Both the position numbers and the translations under genes were made by a program. Shown piece after piece: positions 42,314 through 53,730 of a DNA stretch of 64,000 bases. Every line of letters starts with the position of its first letter. The first letter of the stretch is position 1. Below the pieces are notes generated by a model, which did no database searches, had not been told where the DNA came from, and saw only the letters and a list, made by a program, of their open reading frames with translations. The stretch is from Streptomyces sp. NBC_01317 (lineage in GTDB: Bacteria > Actinomycetota > Actinomycetes > Streptomycetales > Streptomycetaceae): contig NZ_CP108393.1 in assembly GCF_035961655.1 (NCBI RefSeq), forward strand, positions 3,951,501-4,015,500, given 5' to 3'.

Positions 42314-43045
42314 ATGTCGACCTACTTGCTGGTGCACGGCGCCTGGCACGGCGGACAGTCCTGGGAGCGGGTGGCGCCCCTCCTTACGTCGGCCGGGCAC
42401 CGGGTGTACGCGCCCTCCCTCACCGGCTACGGCGACAAGGCGCACCTGCTCGGCCCCGAGGTGGGGCTCGACACCCACGTCGAGGACATCGTCGCGCTGA
42501 TCACCGAGGAAGACCTCAGCGACGTGATACTCGTCGGACACAGCTACGCCGGGCTGGTCATCTCGGCCGTCGCCAACCAAGTCCCTGACCGGACGGGCCG
42601 GTTGGTCTATCTCGACGCGATGGTCCCCGAGGACGGCGAGAGCGCGGCCGACATCATGCCCGTCAGCCAGGTCCTGATCGACCGGGCCGTGTCGTCCGAG
42701 AGCGGCTGGCGGGTCCCCCCGCTCCCGGAACTGCCGCCGCCCTTCGGCCTGTTCGGGGTCACCGACCCGGCGGACGTCGCGTGGCTGCGCACACTGCTGT
42801 CGGACCAGCCGGTCCGCTGCCTCCAGCAACCGGTCCGCCTCGACAACCCGGCCGTGAACACGATCCCCCGTACGCACATCCACTGCACCGTCGTGCCGGA
42901 CGGCTTCGTACGGCGGCCCGTCCCGGCGACGCAGCCCAACGGCACCCCGGCGCAGGTGCTCGAACTCCCGACCGGCCACGACTGCATGATCACACTGCCG
43001 GCCGAACTCGCCGACCTGCTGCTCAAGCTCGGCGTCGACACCTGA
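42314..43045 (+). CDS. Alpha/beta hydrolase (EstC-like)
   Basis: The product is 243 aa. The oxyanion region TYLLVHGAWHGGQSWERVAP, the nucleophile elbow GHSYAG and the final LPTGHDCMITLPAELADLL with the catalytic His form a complete esterase of the salicylate esterase/EstC kind. It is cytosolic, with no signal peptide. The divergent TetR repressor and the palindromes between them suggest induction by the hydrolase substrate or a related toxic compound. Confidence 0.88.
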   Translation: MSTYLLVHGAWHGGQSWERVAPLLTSAGHRVYAPSLTGYGDKAHLLGPEVGLDTHVEDIVALITEEDLSDVILVGHSYAGLVISAVANQVPDRTGRLVYLDAMVPEDGESAADIMPVSQVLIDRAVSSESGWRVPPLPELPPPFGLFGVTDPADVAWLRTLLSDQPVRCLQQPVRLDNPAVNTIPRTHIHCTVVPDGFVRRPVPATQPNGTPAQVLELPTGHDCMITLPAELADLLLKLGVDT

Positions 43046-43112
43046 CCTGGGCCAGGTCCGGGGCCTGGTCCGGGGCCTCTCGCGGACGGCTCCGGGGCTT
43101 CACCGGCCCGGC

Positions 43113-44453
43113 TCAGTTGATGGTGACGACGTGGGCCCAGGACGGTGGGGTCTCCGGGATGTAGACGGGGTCCTCCTCGTCCGTGGCGAGGATGGGGCGG
43201 GGGAAGAGGCCCACCACCGTGCGGCAGGGGGGTGGGGCCGTGGGCCACGGAGTCTGACCGTCCGTCAGGGCGACGATCACGTCCGGGCGGGGGCGGGAGC
43301 GGAGTGCGCGGGCGAAGCCCGAGCGGAGGTCCGTACCCCCGCCGCCGATCAGTTCGACGTTCTCGGCGCGGCAGAGCGGGACGGCGATCCCGGCCGCCGC
43401 GTCGCAGGAGATCACCGAGACCAGGTCACGCCGTCCGCCCACCGCCCGCGAGATCGCCGCGACCTCCAGCAGCGCGCTGCCCAGTTCGGCGTCGCTCACC
43501 GACCCCGAGGTGTCGATCACCACGCAGACCCGGGGTGGTGTACGGCGCAGGCCCGGCAGGAGCACACCGGGCACACCGGCCGAGCGCCGGGATGGGCGCC
43601 GGTAGCTGTGGTTCTCGCCCACGCCCGGCCCGCTCGCCGCCGAGCGGATCGCCGCCCCCAGCAACCTCCGCCAGGGCTGCGGGGGTTGGAACGCCACGTC
43701 CGCCCACCGGCGCCACCCCTCCGGGGCGTCGCCCGGCCGGCCCCTGATCCCCTCGGCGACCCGGAAACGTACCGCGTCGCGCTGCTGCCTGCTCAGCCCG
43801 TGCGCCCCGTCGGGGCCCAACTCCCACGGCCGGCCCTGCCCGTCGGCACCACTGCCGCAGTCCAGCCACGCCAGGTCCCGGGTGAGCCCCGACATGGACG
43901 ACCGCCGCAGGTACTCCTCCATCAACAGCCCGGCGGGCAGCCCCAGAAGAGACGGCAGCACCGCGCCGGAGGGCCGGGGCAGGCCGTCGCCGTAGATGTC
44001 GTCGTTGATCTCGAAGTCGGCGGCGATGTTACGGCGCAGCCGCTCGCCCGGCCCGTACTCCTCATGCTCCCGCGCGTACCGCTCGCCGCGCCCGTGGTGA
44101 TCCCGGAGCAGGTGGGAGACCTCGTGCACCCAGGCGCCGGCCAACTCCTCCACCGGCATGCGCGCCACGAAGCCGGGGGAGACGTAGCAGCGCCAGTGCG
44201 CGTCGACGGCCATCGTCGGCACCGACCGGTCCTCCACGACGTGCAGCGCGAAGAGCGCGCTCGCCAGGTAGGGGCGGACCTTCACCGCGTGGAGCCGGGC
44301 GGCCAGCAACTTCTCGGTGTCCAGGGGGAGTCCGGGGCCCGGTCCTGGTCCGGGCCGGTGGTACGGAGTCCGCCGGCCGGGCGGTGCCGTCGGTACGGTG
44401 GCCCGTGCCGGGCGGGGTGGGGCGGGGCGGGGGTGCCGCGCGGGCCCCGTCAT
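43113..44453 (-). CDS. VWA-like metallopeptidase-type protein of a MoxR locus
   Basis: The product is 446 aa. After a Pro-rich start, residues about 105-125 include WVHEVSHLLRDHH, an HExxH-type zinc motif, and the C-terminal half is a von Willebrand A-like domain with the MIDAS-type VCVVIDTSGSVSD. This is the DUF2201-like partner that commonly accompanies MoxR AAA ATPases. The start overlaps the MoxR gene stop by ATGA. Together they should form an ATPase-driven remodelling or maturation module; the target is unknown. Confidence 0.85.
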   Translation of the reverse strand: MTGPARHPRPAPPRPARATVPTAPPGRRTPYHRPGPGPGPGLPLDTEKLLAARLHAVKVRPYLASALFALHVVEDRSVPTMAVDAHWRCYVSPGFVARMPVEELAGAWVHEVSHLLRDHHGRGERYAREHEEYGPGERLRRNIAADFEINDDIYGDGLPRPSGAVLPSLLGLPAGLLMEEYLRRSSMSGLTRDLAWLDCGSGADGQGRPWELGPDGAHGLSRQQRDAVRFRVAEGIRGRPGDAPEGWRRWADVAFQPPQPWRRLLGAAIRSAASGPGVGENHSYRRPSRRSAGVPGVLLPGLRRTPPRVCVVIDTSGSVSDAELGSALLEVAAISRAVGGRRDLVSVISCDAAAGIAVPLCRAENVELIGGGGTDLRSGFARALRSRPRPDVIVALTDGQTPWPTAPPPCRTVVGLFPRPILATDEEDPVYIPETPPSWAHVVTIN

Positions 44454-45754
44454 CGGCGTACCCCCGTCGTGCGACCGGCGTCGGCCGCCGCCGCTGCCCG
44501 TACCACCGAACGGTCCGCCCGCCGGGCCACACCGATCACACCGACAAGCCGCTCCACCGCCTCCGGCACCTCCCACTCGTCGCGCCGCAGCGAGGCCAGC
44601 GCCGTCGCGGGGGCGACGAGGAGGTCCGGGGCGCCGGTCTCCAGCGCCCGTACCAGCACCGCCCAGCCCGCGTCCCACCTCGCCCGCTCGGGCCGCGCCC
44701 CGACGGCCGCGATCACCGCCTCCAGCGCGGCCTGGCGCAGATCGCCACGTACCGGCAACTCGGCGGAGGCCGGGTCGGCGAGCAGCGACTCCGGGTCCGG
44801 GAGGTCCATCCGGTCGAGGTGGGCGAGGAGTTCGAGCCCGGGCCCGTCGCCGACCGTGCCCCGTATCAGCAGGGCCAGCACCTCCCGGGAGACGGAGGCC
44901 GCCGTACCGAAGGCCAGCAGGGCCAAGGCCGCTTCCCAGCTCCGGGGCGAGGGCCAGGCGCCGCCGCGCCGTGTCTCCGTGCTGGGCAGCCGGTGGATGA
45001 GCGTCGGCCGGGCCTCCAGGAACCCGCAGACCGCGCGGCGGGCGAAGGCCACCGCCTCCGGCAGGCGCTCCGGCACCAGCCGGGGCAGTTCCGCCCGGGG
45101 CCAGACCCCGCCCAGCCCGCGCACCACGACCTCCCGGTCGTGCACCCAGTACAGGTGCACGAACCGGTTGGCCAGCGGCGGGCTCAGCTCCCATCCGTCG
45201 GCCGCCGACGCGCTGGGATTGGCCGCCGCCACGATCCTTACGTCAGGCGGGAGTTGGAGCGCACCGACCCTCCGCTCCAGGACAACCCGGAGCAGGGCTG
45301 CCTGAACAGCCGGTGTGGCGGTGGAGAGTTCGTCCAGGAAGAGCAACCCCCGCCCGGCACGGACGAGTTCCACGGCCCACTGGGGCGGCGCCATCGGCAC
45401 CCCCCGCACGGCCGGGTCGTCGCCGACGATGGGCAGCCCGGAGAAGTCGGTGGGCTCGTGGACGCTGGCGATCACGGTGGTCAGCGGCAGGTCGAGGGAG
45501 GCGGCGAGTTGCGTGAGGGCCGCGGTCTTGCCGATGCCGGGCTCGCCCCAGAGCAGTACGGGCAGGTCGGCCGCGACGGCGAGGGTGAGCGCTTCGAGCT
45601 GCTCGTCGGGGCGGGGCTCGGTGGTGGTGGAGCGGAGGAGGGCCAGGAGGTCGCCGGCCAGGGTGAGTTGGGGGCCGGCGCTGGGGGTGGGAGTGGGAGT
45701 GGGAGTGGAGGCGGAAGCCGAGGCGGGGAGGAGCGTGCTGGAAGTCATGGGCAT
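44450..45754 (-). CDS. MoxR-family AAA ATPase
   Basis: From ATG 45754, with AAGG upstream, the product is 434 aa. The N-terminus is a Ser/Thr/Pro repeat. The Walker A is LLWGEPGIGKTAALTQLA, the Walker B is GLLFLDELSTATPAVQAALL, and sensor 1 is VRIVAAANPS, all intact. MoxR ATPases act as chaperones that load cofactors or remodel complexes with VWA partners, and here a VWA gene follows with ATGA overlap. A 513-aa gene of unknown type precedes it by about 190 bp and is likely the third member of the operon. Confidence 0.88.
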   Translation of the reverse strand: MPMTSSTLLPASASASTPTPTPTPSAGPQLTLAGDLLALLRSTTTEPRPDEQLEALTLAVAADLPVLLWGEPGIGKTAALTQLAASLDLPLTTVIASVHEPTDFSGLPIVGDDPAVRGVPMAPPQWAVELVRAGRGLLFLDELSTATPAVQAALLRVVLERRVGALQLPPDVRIVAAANPSASAADGWELSPPLANRFVHLYWVHDREVVVRGLGGVWPRAELPRLVPERLPEAVAFARRAVCGFLEARPTLIHRLPSTETRRGGAWPSPRSWEAALALLAFGTAASVSREVLALLIRGTVGDGPGLELLAHLDRMDLPDPESLLADPASAELPVRGDLRQAALEAVIAAVGARPERARWDAGWAVLVRALETGAPDLLVAPATALASLRRDEWEVPEAVERLVGVIGVARRADRSVVRAAAAADAGRTTGVRR

Positions 45755-45908
45755 CACCTTGGGTGGGTTGAGAGGGGTGGGGCAGAAATGGCCTGGTCCG
45801 TCCCCGAGGACTGGGCATGGGCGTGCGGCGCCCTTGGTGCGGTGCGGGCGCGGCTGGCGCTGAGTTGGGTCGGCTGGTGAGCCGGTACGGCAAGCGGTCA
45901 GTGGTACT

Positions 45909-45958
45909 CGGGAGGGCAGGTCAGGGCAGGGCAGGTCGGGGCAGGTCAGGGCATGGTG
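45909..45958. repeat. 10-bp direct repeats between the 513-aa gene and moxR
   Basis: Variants of GGGCAGGTCA occur about four times in tandem, at the end of the 513-aa gene and just beyond. The repeats include that gene's stop codon. Confidence 0.6.
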
Positions 45959-47487
45959 GTACGGGGCCGGTTCCGCCTGCTCTGCTTGAGGCGCGTGGAG
46001 GCAGGTGTACGGCGGTCGAGGCGAGGGCGGTGGTTCGCCTCCGCGTACCTGAGGTCCGGGGCTTTTCCGCCCGCCGCCGCACCGGCACCGGGGTGCGCGG
46101 CGGCCAACCCCGAGCGGAAGAGCCCGTGGTCGATACGGCGGTCGGCGGCCGACTCCAGTTCCTCCCGCAGCGGCCCGTCGCGCAGGATCGCGCCGGGACC
46201 GAGCAACCCCTCGACCACGGCCAGCGCCCCGGCGATGTCGCCGTGGCCGAGCCGTTCCCGTACGGCGGGCAGCGCCTCCGGGTCGCGGTGCACCCGGTCG
46301 ATGGCCCGCAGGCACGGCAGCGGGGGCCCGCCGAACGCCACCAGCAGTTCCTCCCGGCGCAGTTGGGCCGGGTGGTGGTCGACCGCTGTCAGTGTGCCGT
46401 CCCGCAGCGCTATCCGGTGGACCTCGCCCCGGCACTCCACCCGGTGGGGATCACCGGGCGGGTGGGCGGGAACGGGGCCGGAGGCGGGGGCGGGGCCGGA
46501 CAACAACACCGAGCCGGACGACGGCCCGGAGTCGAGTGCCGTCGGTGCCGTCCGCGCCGTCGGCACCGTCCGCGCCGCCAGCGCCTTGGCGACGAGTGGA
46601 TGCAGCCGGTCGGCCGCGATCAGCCCGTTCCGTAGCAGCTCCAGATCCGGAAGGACCCGGGCCGCCGCCTCCGGCAGTACGGGAAGCGCCGCGACCTCCT
46701 GCGGTGGCAGCGTCTCCCGCAGCGGCCGGAACGTCGGGGCGTGGCTGTCGTCCGGGGCGACGAGTTCGAGTACGGCGCGGCTGCGCGTACCGAGGCGCAC
46801 GGTGAAGGGCCCGCGAGGGCGCCCCTCGGCCCGCAACAGCACCTCCGCCTCGGCGGCCCAACTTGTCGACGCCCAGGGATAGTCCGGCGCCGTGCCCGCA
46901 CCGCACCGCCACGCCAGTTCACCGCTTCGCTCGGCGTCCCAGAGATGCCGGTGCAGGTCGAGCCGGAAACGCCGGTGTGGATGCGGATGTGGAGGCGGGT
47001 GTGGATGTGGATAGGGATAGGGATGCGGATACGAATGCCGGGCGTGGTCCAGGGAAGTGCCGCTCCCGGACTCCTCCCACAACGCCAGGGAGACCCGCTG
47101 CCCCGCGTCCGCCCAGGCCGGCGGTGTCCGTACGACGAGTTGCGGCGACCCGCCGCGTGAACTCCCGTAGCGGACAAGAGAGATGGTGAGGTCGGTCCGA
47201 AGCCGCCCGTCGGGCGCGCTCCTGGGCAGGTGCCAGCGGAGCAGATCCGGCGCCAGGCGGCGCAGATCCGCACGAAGGCGGGCGGCGAATTCGGTGCCGT
47301 GGCGATCGCGCACGGCGCGCAGATCGAGATCGATGTCGACTCGGGCGGCGGCACACGCCCCGGCCCAGTCACCGGCCGCACGCCGTGCGGTCGCGATCTC
47401 GATCATGGACGGTGGTACGGCGTACTCGCGCACGCGCTGCCACATCAACAGGTGGGACGGAATCGAGTTCTCGAAGTGAGGTGCCAT
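45946..47487 (-). CDS. Unknown 513-aa protein, first gene of the MoxR/VWA operon
   Basis: From ATG 47487, with AAGGTGAG upstream, the product is 513 aa. The family is not recognised. The N-terminus is helical with an Ala/Arg-rich stretch typical of a solenoid. Residues about 160-180 form an unusual His/Pro run (PHPYPYPHPHPPPHPHPH) that could bind metal. The middle is a beta-rich domain and the C-terminus is helical. Proteins in this place beside MoxR/VWA pairs are often substrate adaptors; that is the best contextual guess. The position-equivalent genes in other Streptomyces should help to confirm it. Confidence 0.7.
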   Translation of the reverse strand: MAPHFENSIPSHLLMWQRVREYAVPPSMIEIATARRAAGDWAGACAAARVDIDLDLRAVRDRHGTEFAARLRADLRRLAPDLLRWHLPRSAPDGRLRTDLTISLVRYGSSRGGSPQLVVRTPPAWADAGQRVSLALWEESGSGTSLDHARHSYPHPYPYPHPHPPPHPHPHRRFRLDLHRHLWDAERSGELAWRCGAGTAPDYPWASTSWAAEAEVLLRAEGRPRGPFTVRLGTRSRAVLELVAPDDSHAPTFRPLRETLPPQEVAALPVLPEAAARVLPDLELLRNGLIAADRLHPLVAKALAARTVPTARTAPTALDSGPSSGSVLLSGPAPASGPVPAHPPGDPHRVECRGEVHRIALRDGTLTAVDHHPAQLRREELLVAFGGPPLPCLRAIDRVHRDPEALPAVRERLGHGDIAGALAVVEGLLGPGAILRDGPLREELESAADRRIDHGLFRSGLAAAHPGAGAAAGGKAPDLRYAEANHRPRLDRRTPASTRLKQSRRNRPRTTMP

Positions 47488-47576
47488 CAGCACTCACCTT
47501 GCGAGAACGATTCCCCCGATCCGAACGAGGAGTTGTTCTTCATCCCGCGCATCATAAGCACCGCGACGAGGATCTG

Positions 47577-48983
47577 TCAGCCGCCTTCTCGTTCGATCCA
47601 CTCGCCGCCGCCCAGCGGGTAGTCGTAGCCGGGGCGGGCAGCGCCGGCGCTCGTACGGAACGGGGTGCCGGCGTTGTCGATGTGGACCGTGCCACGGCGG
47701 CTGCCGCTGGACCACTCCAGGCTGAGGTCCCAGCGGACGTCGTGCGCGGCGGCGTGCGCGGTGATGTAGAAGATCTCCGGATCGGACTCGCTGACCTTGT
47801 ACGGGAAGTCGCGTTGGCCGTTCTTGACGTCGACCGTCGGGCTGCCGTTGTCCAGGTCGATGTCGAACGACTTGGTGTCGACGCCACCGCCGCAGCCCAC
47901 CCCCATCGCGTAGTCGTTCCAGGCGAGGGGCGCGCCCTTGGTGACGACACGTACGTGCAGCGCCTCCAGGACCACCGTGTCCTGGCCGGTGCCTTGCACG
48001 GTCAGGGCCACCCGCTGCTCCCCCGAGGAGACCGCGCCGTAGGCGGCGGCCCAGCGCGGCGCGTCCTGCTCGCTCGCGGGCGGGCCGACCTGCTCGGGTT
48101 CGCTGTCGACGAGGAAGTGCTGGCTGCACGGGTTGTCGTAGATGTACGGGCGGGTGGCGACGTTCAGCGGTACGGCGTCGTCGCCATCGGCGGGGTCGGC
48201 CGCGCCTTGTCCGGCGCCGTCGTTCGGGGCGCCGGGGGTGGTGGTGCGGGGTGGGAAGGCGGAGGTGGAGGTGGACGGCTTGCGGGTCTCGCCGCTCCCG
48301 CCGCTCTCACGGCTCGGGGAAGGTGTCGGAGAGTCCGACGCCGACGGGTGTGGCGGTTGCGCCTTGCCGGTGGTTACGGAGGTGGCGCCGGCGGCACCCC
48401 GGGCTCCGGTGTCGTTCTCGCCGCCGCCGAAGGGGCCTTGGGCGGCGAGCGCGGCGGCTCCGAGTACGGCGGCCACGGCGACGGCGGCGATGAGGGCGGT
48501 ACGGCGACGGCGGGCGGGCGGGGCGGGGTTGGTCTTGGCCTTGGGCGGCAGGTCGGTGACGACGGAGTCGGCGGCGGGGGCGGGTGCTTGCGGCGCGGGG
48601 TCCGTACCGCCGTCGGCCGGTAGGGAACGGTCCGCCGGTACGGAAACGTCCGCGGGTACGGAACCGCTCGCCGCCCCCGCCCTCCCCCCTCGCACCGCAT
48701 CCGCCAGAATCCACCGCCGGTGCAGCTCCATCAGCTCCTGCGGCGTCGCCCGGCACGCCCGCGCGAGACGCTCCACCGGGGCGTACTCGTTGGGCACCGC
48801 CGCGCCGCTGCAATAGCGGTGGAGCGTGGACGTACTCATGTGCAGCCGCTTGGCCAGCGCCCCGTAACTCAGCCCCGAGCGCTCCTTCAGCTCCAGCAGC
48901 AGCTCCGCGAACGCGTCCGCCCGTCCGGCCCCGGTCGCCTCCGGCACTCGTCCCACCATCCCCCCGTATCTCCGACGTCCCAT
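47577..48983 (-). CDS. XRE-family HTH protein with a transmembrane helix and extracellular domain
   Basis: The product is 468 aa; a start at 48959 (MVGRVPEATG) is also possible. Residues 22-90 are a Cro/C1-type helix-turn-helix (LSYGALAKRLHMSTSTLHRY). A Pro/Ala linker leads to a basic stop-transfer region and a single membrane helix (TALIAAVAVAAVLGAAALAA). The outer part is a long Ser/Thr/Pro stalk and a beta domain with two cysteine-containing segments. This architecture is frequent in Streptomyces and is thought to couple surface events to DNA binding, but the signal is unknown. It diverges from the lipoprotein gene. Confidence 0.85.
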   Translation of the reverse strand: MGRRRYGGMVGRVPEATGAGRADAFAELLLELKERSGLSYGALAKRLHMSTSTLHRYCSGAAVPNEYAPVERLARACRATPQELMELHRRWILADAVRGGRAGAASGSVPADVSVPADRSLPADGGTDPAPQAPAPAADSVVTDLPPKAKTNPAPPARRRRTALIAAVAVAAVLGAAALAAQGPFGGGENDTGARGAAGATSVTTGKAQPPHPSASDSPTPSPSRESGGSGETRKPSTSTSAFPPRTTTPGAPNDGAGQGAADPADGDDAVPLNVATRPYIYDNPCSQHFLVDSEPEQVGPPASEQDAPRWAAAYGAVSSGEQRVALTVQGTGQDTVVLEALHVRVVTKGAPLAWNDYAMGVGCGGGVDTKSFDIDLDNGSPTVDVKNGQRDFPYKVSESDPEIFYITAHAAAHDVRWDLSLEWSSGSRRGTVHIDNAGTPFRTSAGAARPGYDYPLGGGEWIEREGG

Positions 48984-49142
48984 TCAGGCGTTCCAGGGGG
49001 ACGACGTTTCCCCAGCTCACAGCCTGTTCGGGCGTCCCAGCGTCCCGAACTCCCCGCTGTCCGTGGCGGTTGGGACGGATCACCCCACAAGCTCCAGTCA
49101 TCCAAGCACCACACCCTCCCGAACACCCAAGGGGCTCAGCAC

Positions 49143-49844
49143 ATGTCCAGCATCCGGAACTCCCGCACCCGCCTTCTGACCGCCGCCGCGACCGTCACGC
49201 TGGCCGCGCTCTCCCTGACCGCTTGCAGCGACGGAACAGGTACGAGGGACGAGGGCGCGTCGACAGGCCACGCCAAGAACGCACCGGCGGCAACGACCGC
49301 CACCGAGTCGGTGTCCACCTCAGCCAGCACAAAGCAGTCCAAAACCACCTCGAAGCCCTCGAAGCCCTCGAAGCAGTCGACCGCATGGGCCCCCGCGAAG
49401 GCCCCGGCCGCCGCCAGGGCGGTGACCTGCGAGGGCGCCAACACCAAGACGGTCGCGGCCCCGCTGAACCGCCCCGTCAACCACATGCTCCTCACCGTCA
49501 CCAACACCGGCGGCAAGACCTGCTACCTGTACAACTACCCGATCGTCCGCTTCAGCCAGGCCCAGTCCGTACCGCCGGTCATCGAGGACTCCCAGCCGCA
49601 GGCCGTCGTCACCCTCGAACCGGGCCAGTCCGGCTACGCCTCCGTAAACCTCTCCGCCGCCGACGGCAGCGGCGCCAACGGCTACACCGCGAAGTCCCTG
49701 ACCGTCTACTTCCAGGGCCGCGCCATCCACGAGACCACCGGCAAGGCCGCCAACCCCAAGCTCCCCGCGAAGGGCGTCTACATCGACGACTCGCTCAAGG
49801 TCACGTACTGGCAGCAGTCGATGAACGACGCCATCACCTGGTGA
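49143..49844 (+). CDS. DUF4232-type lipoprotein
   Basis: The product is 233 aa. The signal sequence ends in the lipobox LSLTAC, followed by a long Ser/Thr/Lys/Pro linker with a KPSKPSKQS repeat, then a beta domain with TCEGANTKTVAA and NTGGKTCYLYNYPIVRF, whose two cysteines and order match DUF4232. It is anchored to the cell surface with unknown role. It is divergent from the XRE membrane gene, which may regulate it. Confidence 0.87.
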   Translation: MSSIRNSRTRLLTAAATVTLAALSLTACSDGTGTRDEGASTGHAKNAPAATTATESVSTSASTKQSKTTSKPSKPSKQSTAWAPAKAPAAARAVTCEGANTKTVAAPLNRPVNHMLLTVTNTGGKTCYLYNYPIVRFSQAQSVPPVIEDSQPQAVVTLEPGQSGYASVNLSAADGSGANGYTAKSLTVYFQGRAIHETTGKAANPKLPAKGVYIDDSLKVTYWQQSMNDAITW

Positions 49845-52068
<2,224 letters not shown>

Positions 52069-52350
52069 CGCTTGTCCGGGCTGCCGGATTACGGCGGGGC
52101 GAATTCTCATCCTTGCCCGTCAGTCCTCCGCGCACTGTACAAACGGGCCGAGTTTCCGTCCGGTGCGTGCGCGGCACGGTCGAATAATTGGCCGCCGCCC
52201 ATCAAACGGGCATTTAAAGGGCGTTGGACCGTCCAGGTGACACAACTTCCTTCATCTACTATCTCGTTCGATCGATCGGTCGATCATTCTCGTAGCAAGT
52301 GGATACGCATATGGAAACGGATACGGAAACGTGAACGGGATTACGCGGGC

Positions 52351-53652
52351 GTGAAAACCAAACTCGATCCGCTGACCGTGACCGCGATGGTCGTCACCAT
52401 CGTCTCCGTCGCGACCACCGCCCCGCTGACCGCCGCCGCCACCGCGTCGCCGCTCGCCATGGCCTTCTGGCGCAACTGCCTGGGCTTCGCCGTACTCGGG
52501 CCTTTCCTCCTGCTCCTGCGCCGTCGCGAGGTGGTACGGGTCGCGCGCGGCGAGCGCGCGCTGCTGCGCCGGGAGCAGTGGCGGCCCCTGGTCTTCGGCT
52601 TCCTCGCGGCCACGGCGCTCGCCCTCCACTTCGCGGCGTTCATGACGAGCACCCGGCTCACCACGGTCGCCATGTCCACCGCCCTCGTCGCCACCCAGCC
52701 CGTCTGGCAGGCGCTCATCGCCGCGGGCCAGGGCGCCAAGACGTCCCGCAGGACATGGACGGGTCTCACCCTCTCCGTCGTGGGGGCGGCCGCGGCCGCC
52801 GGTTTTGACATCAAGGCCGGTGGTACGGCGCTGCTGGGCGACCTGCTCGCCCTCGCGGGGGCCCTCGCCCAGGCCGGGTACACGGCGCTGAGCGAGAAGT
52901 CGCGCGCGGATGTGAGCACACCGCTGTACTCGACGTTCACGTCGCTGGTGTGCGGTCTCGAACTCCTCCTGGTCTGCTGGCTGGTCGACATCCCGCTGAC
53001 CGGTTTCGACAGGGCGACGCAGTGGTCGCTGCTCGGGCTGCTCGTCCTCCCTCAGCTTCTGGGGCTCGGGGCGCTGAACTTCGCCCTGGGGAGGACGTCG
53101 GCGACGTCCATGAGCGTCCTCCTCCTGCTGGAGACTCCCGTGGCCGCGGTCATCGCCTGGTGGCTGATGGGGCAGCACATCGAACTCGCCACTCTGCCGG
53201 GGCTGTTGCTGATCATCGTGGGCGTGACGGTCGTACTGACGAGCGGCGGCGCGGAACGAGGGGCGGCGGGGCAGGGGACGTACCCGGGCACGAATACGGG
53301 GACGTATGGGGGGACGTATGGAAGGGGCGGGTACGGGGGTGCGTACGGGGCGGGCGTACCGCCGTATCCGGATCACGCGCCGCACACACCCCAACTGCCG
53401 TCCGACCGCGACCATGTGGCGCATCCGGAGGATGCTGCCCGGCGTGACCCCCGAGTGGACTGGGCCAGATACCAGGAGAGTCACCACGAGAGTCCGACGG
53501 TCAGGTTCACCTATCACGGTGCGGGGGCCTTCGACACGGTGCACCTGCGCAGGCCGCACTCCGACGAGGACGAGTGGTGGAGGGAGCGGGAGAGAGAACG
53601 GGAGAGAGGGCGGGAGCGGGAGGCGTGGTCGGAGGCTGGGCCGGAGTACTGA
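52351..53652 (+). CDS. EamA-family (DMT) transporter with unusual charged C-terminal tail
   Basis: From GTG 52351 the product is 433 aa. Residues 1-300 hold about ten hydrophobic helices in two EamA repeats (for example MVVTIVSVATTAPLTAAAT, TLPGLLLIIVGVTVVLTSG). Members export metabolites or amino acids. The last 130 residues are different: a Gly/Tyr/Thr-rich repeat region (TYPGTNTGTYGGTYGRGG), a His/Asp/Pro region and finally an Arg/Glu tail (WWRERERERERGRERE). Such a tail is not typical for EamA proteins and may interact with other proteins or be disordered. The substrate is unknown; proximity to leuA could point to amino-acid efflux, but only weakly. Confidence 0.85.
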   Translation: MKTKLDPLTVTAMVVTIVSVATTAPLTAAATASPLAMAFWRNCLGFAVLGPFLLLLRRREVVRVARGERALLRREQWRPLVFGFLAATALALHFAAFMTSTRLTTVAMSTALVATQPVWQALIAAGQGAKTSRRTWTGLTLSVVGAAAAAGFDIKAGGTALLGDLLALAGALAQAGYTALSEKSRADVSTPLYSTFTSLVCGLELLLVCWLVDIPLTGFDRATQWSLLGLLVLPQLLGLGALNFALGRTSATSMSVLLLLETPVAAVIAWWLMGQHIELATLPGLLLIIVGVTVVLTSGGAERGAAGQGTYPGTNTGTYGGTYGRGGYGGAYGAGVPPYPDHAPHTPQLPSDRDHVAHPEDAARRDPRVDWARYQESHHESPTVRFTYHGAGAFDTVHLRRPHSDEDEWWRERERERERGREREAWSEAGPEY

Positions 53653-53730
53653 CGGTCGGTCCCGGTGCGGCGGGGGAGGATGCCTCCTCATGCCACCCCT
53701 TACCCCCGTATCTCTGCATCCCCGTACCGC

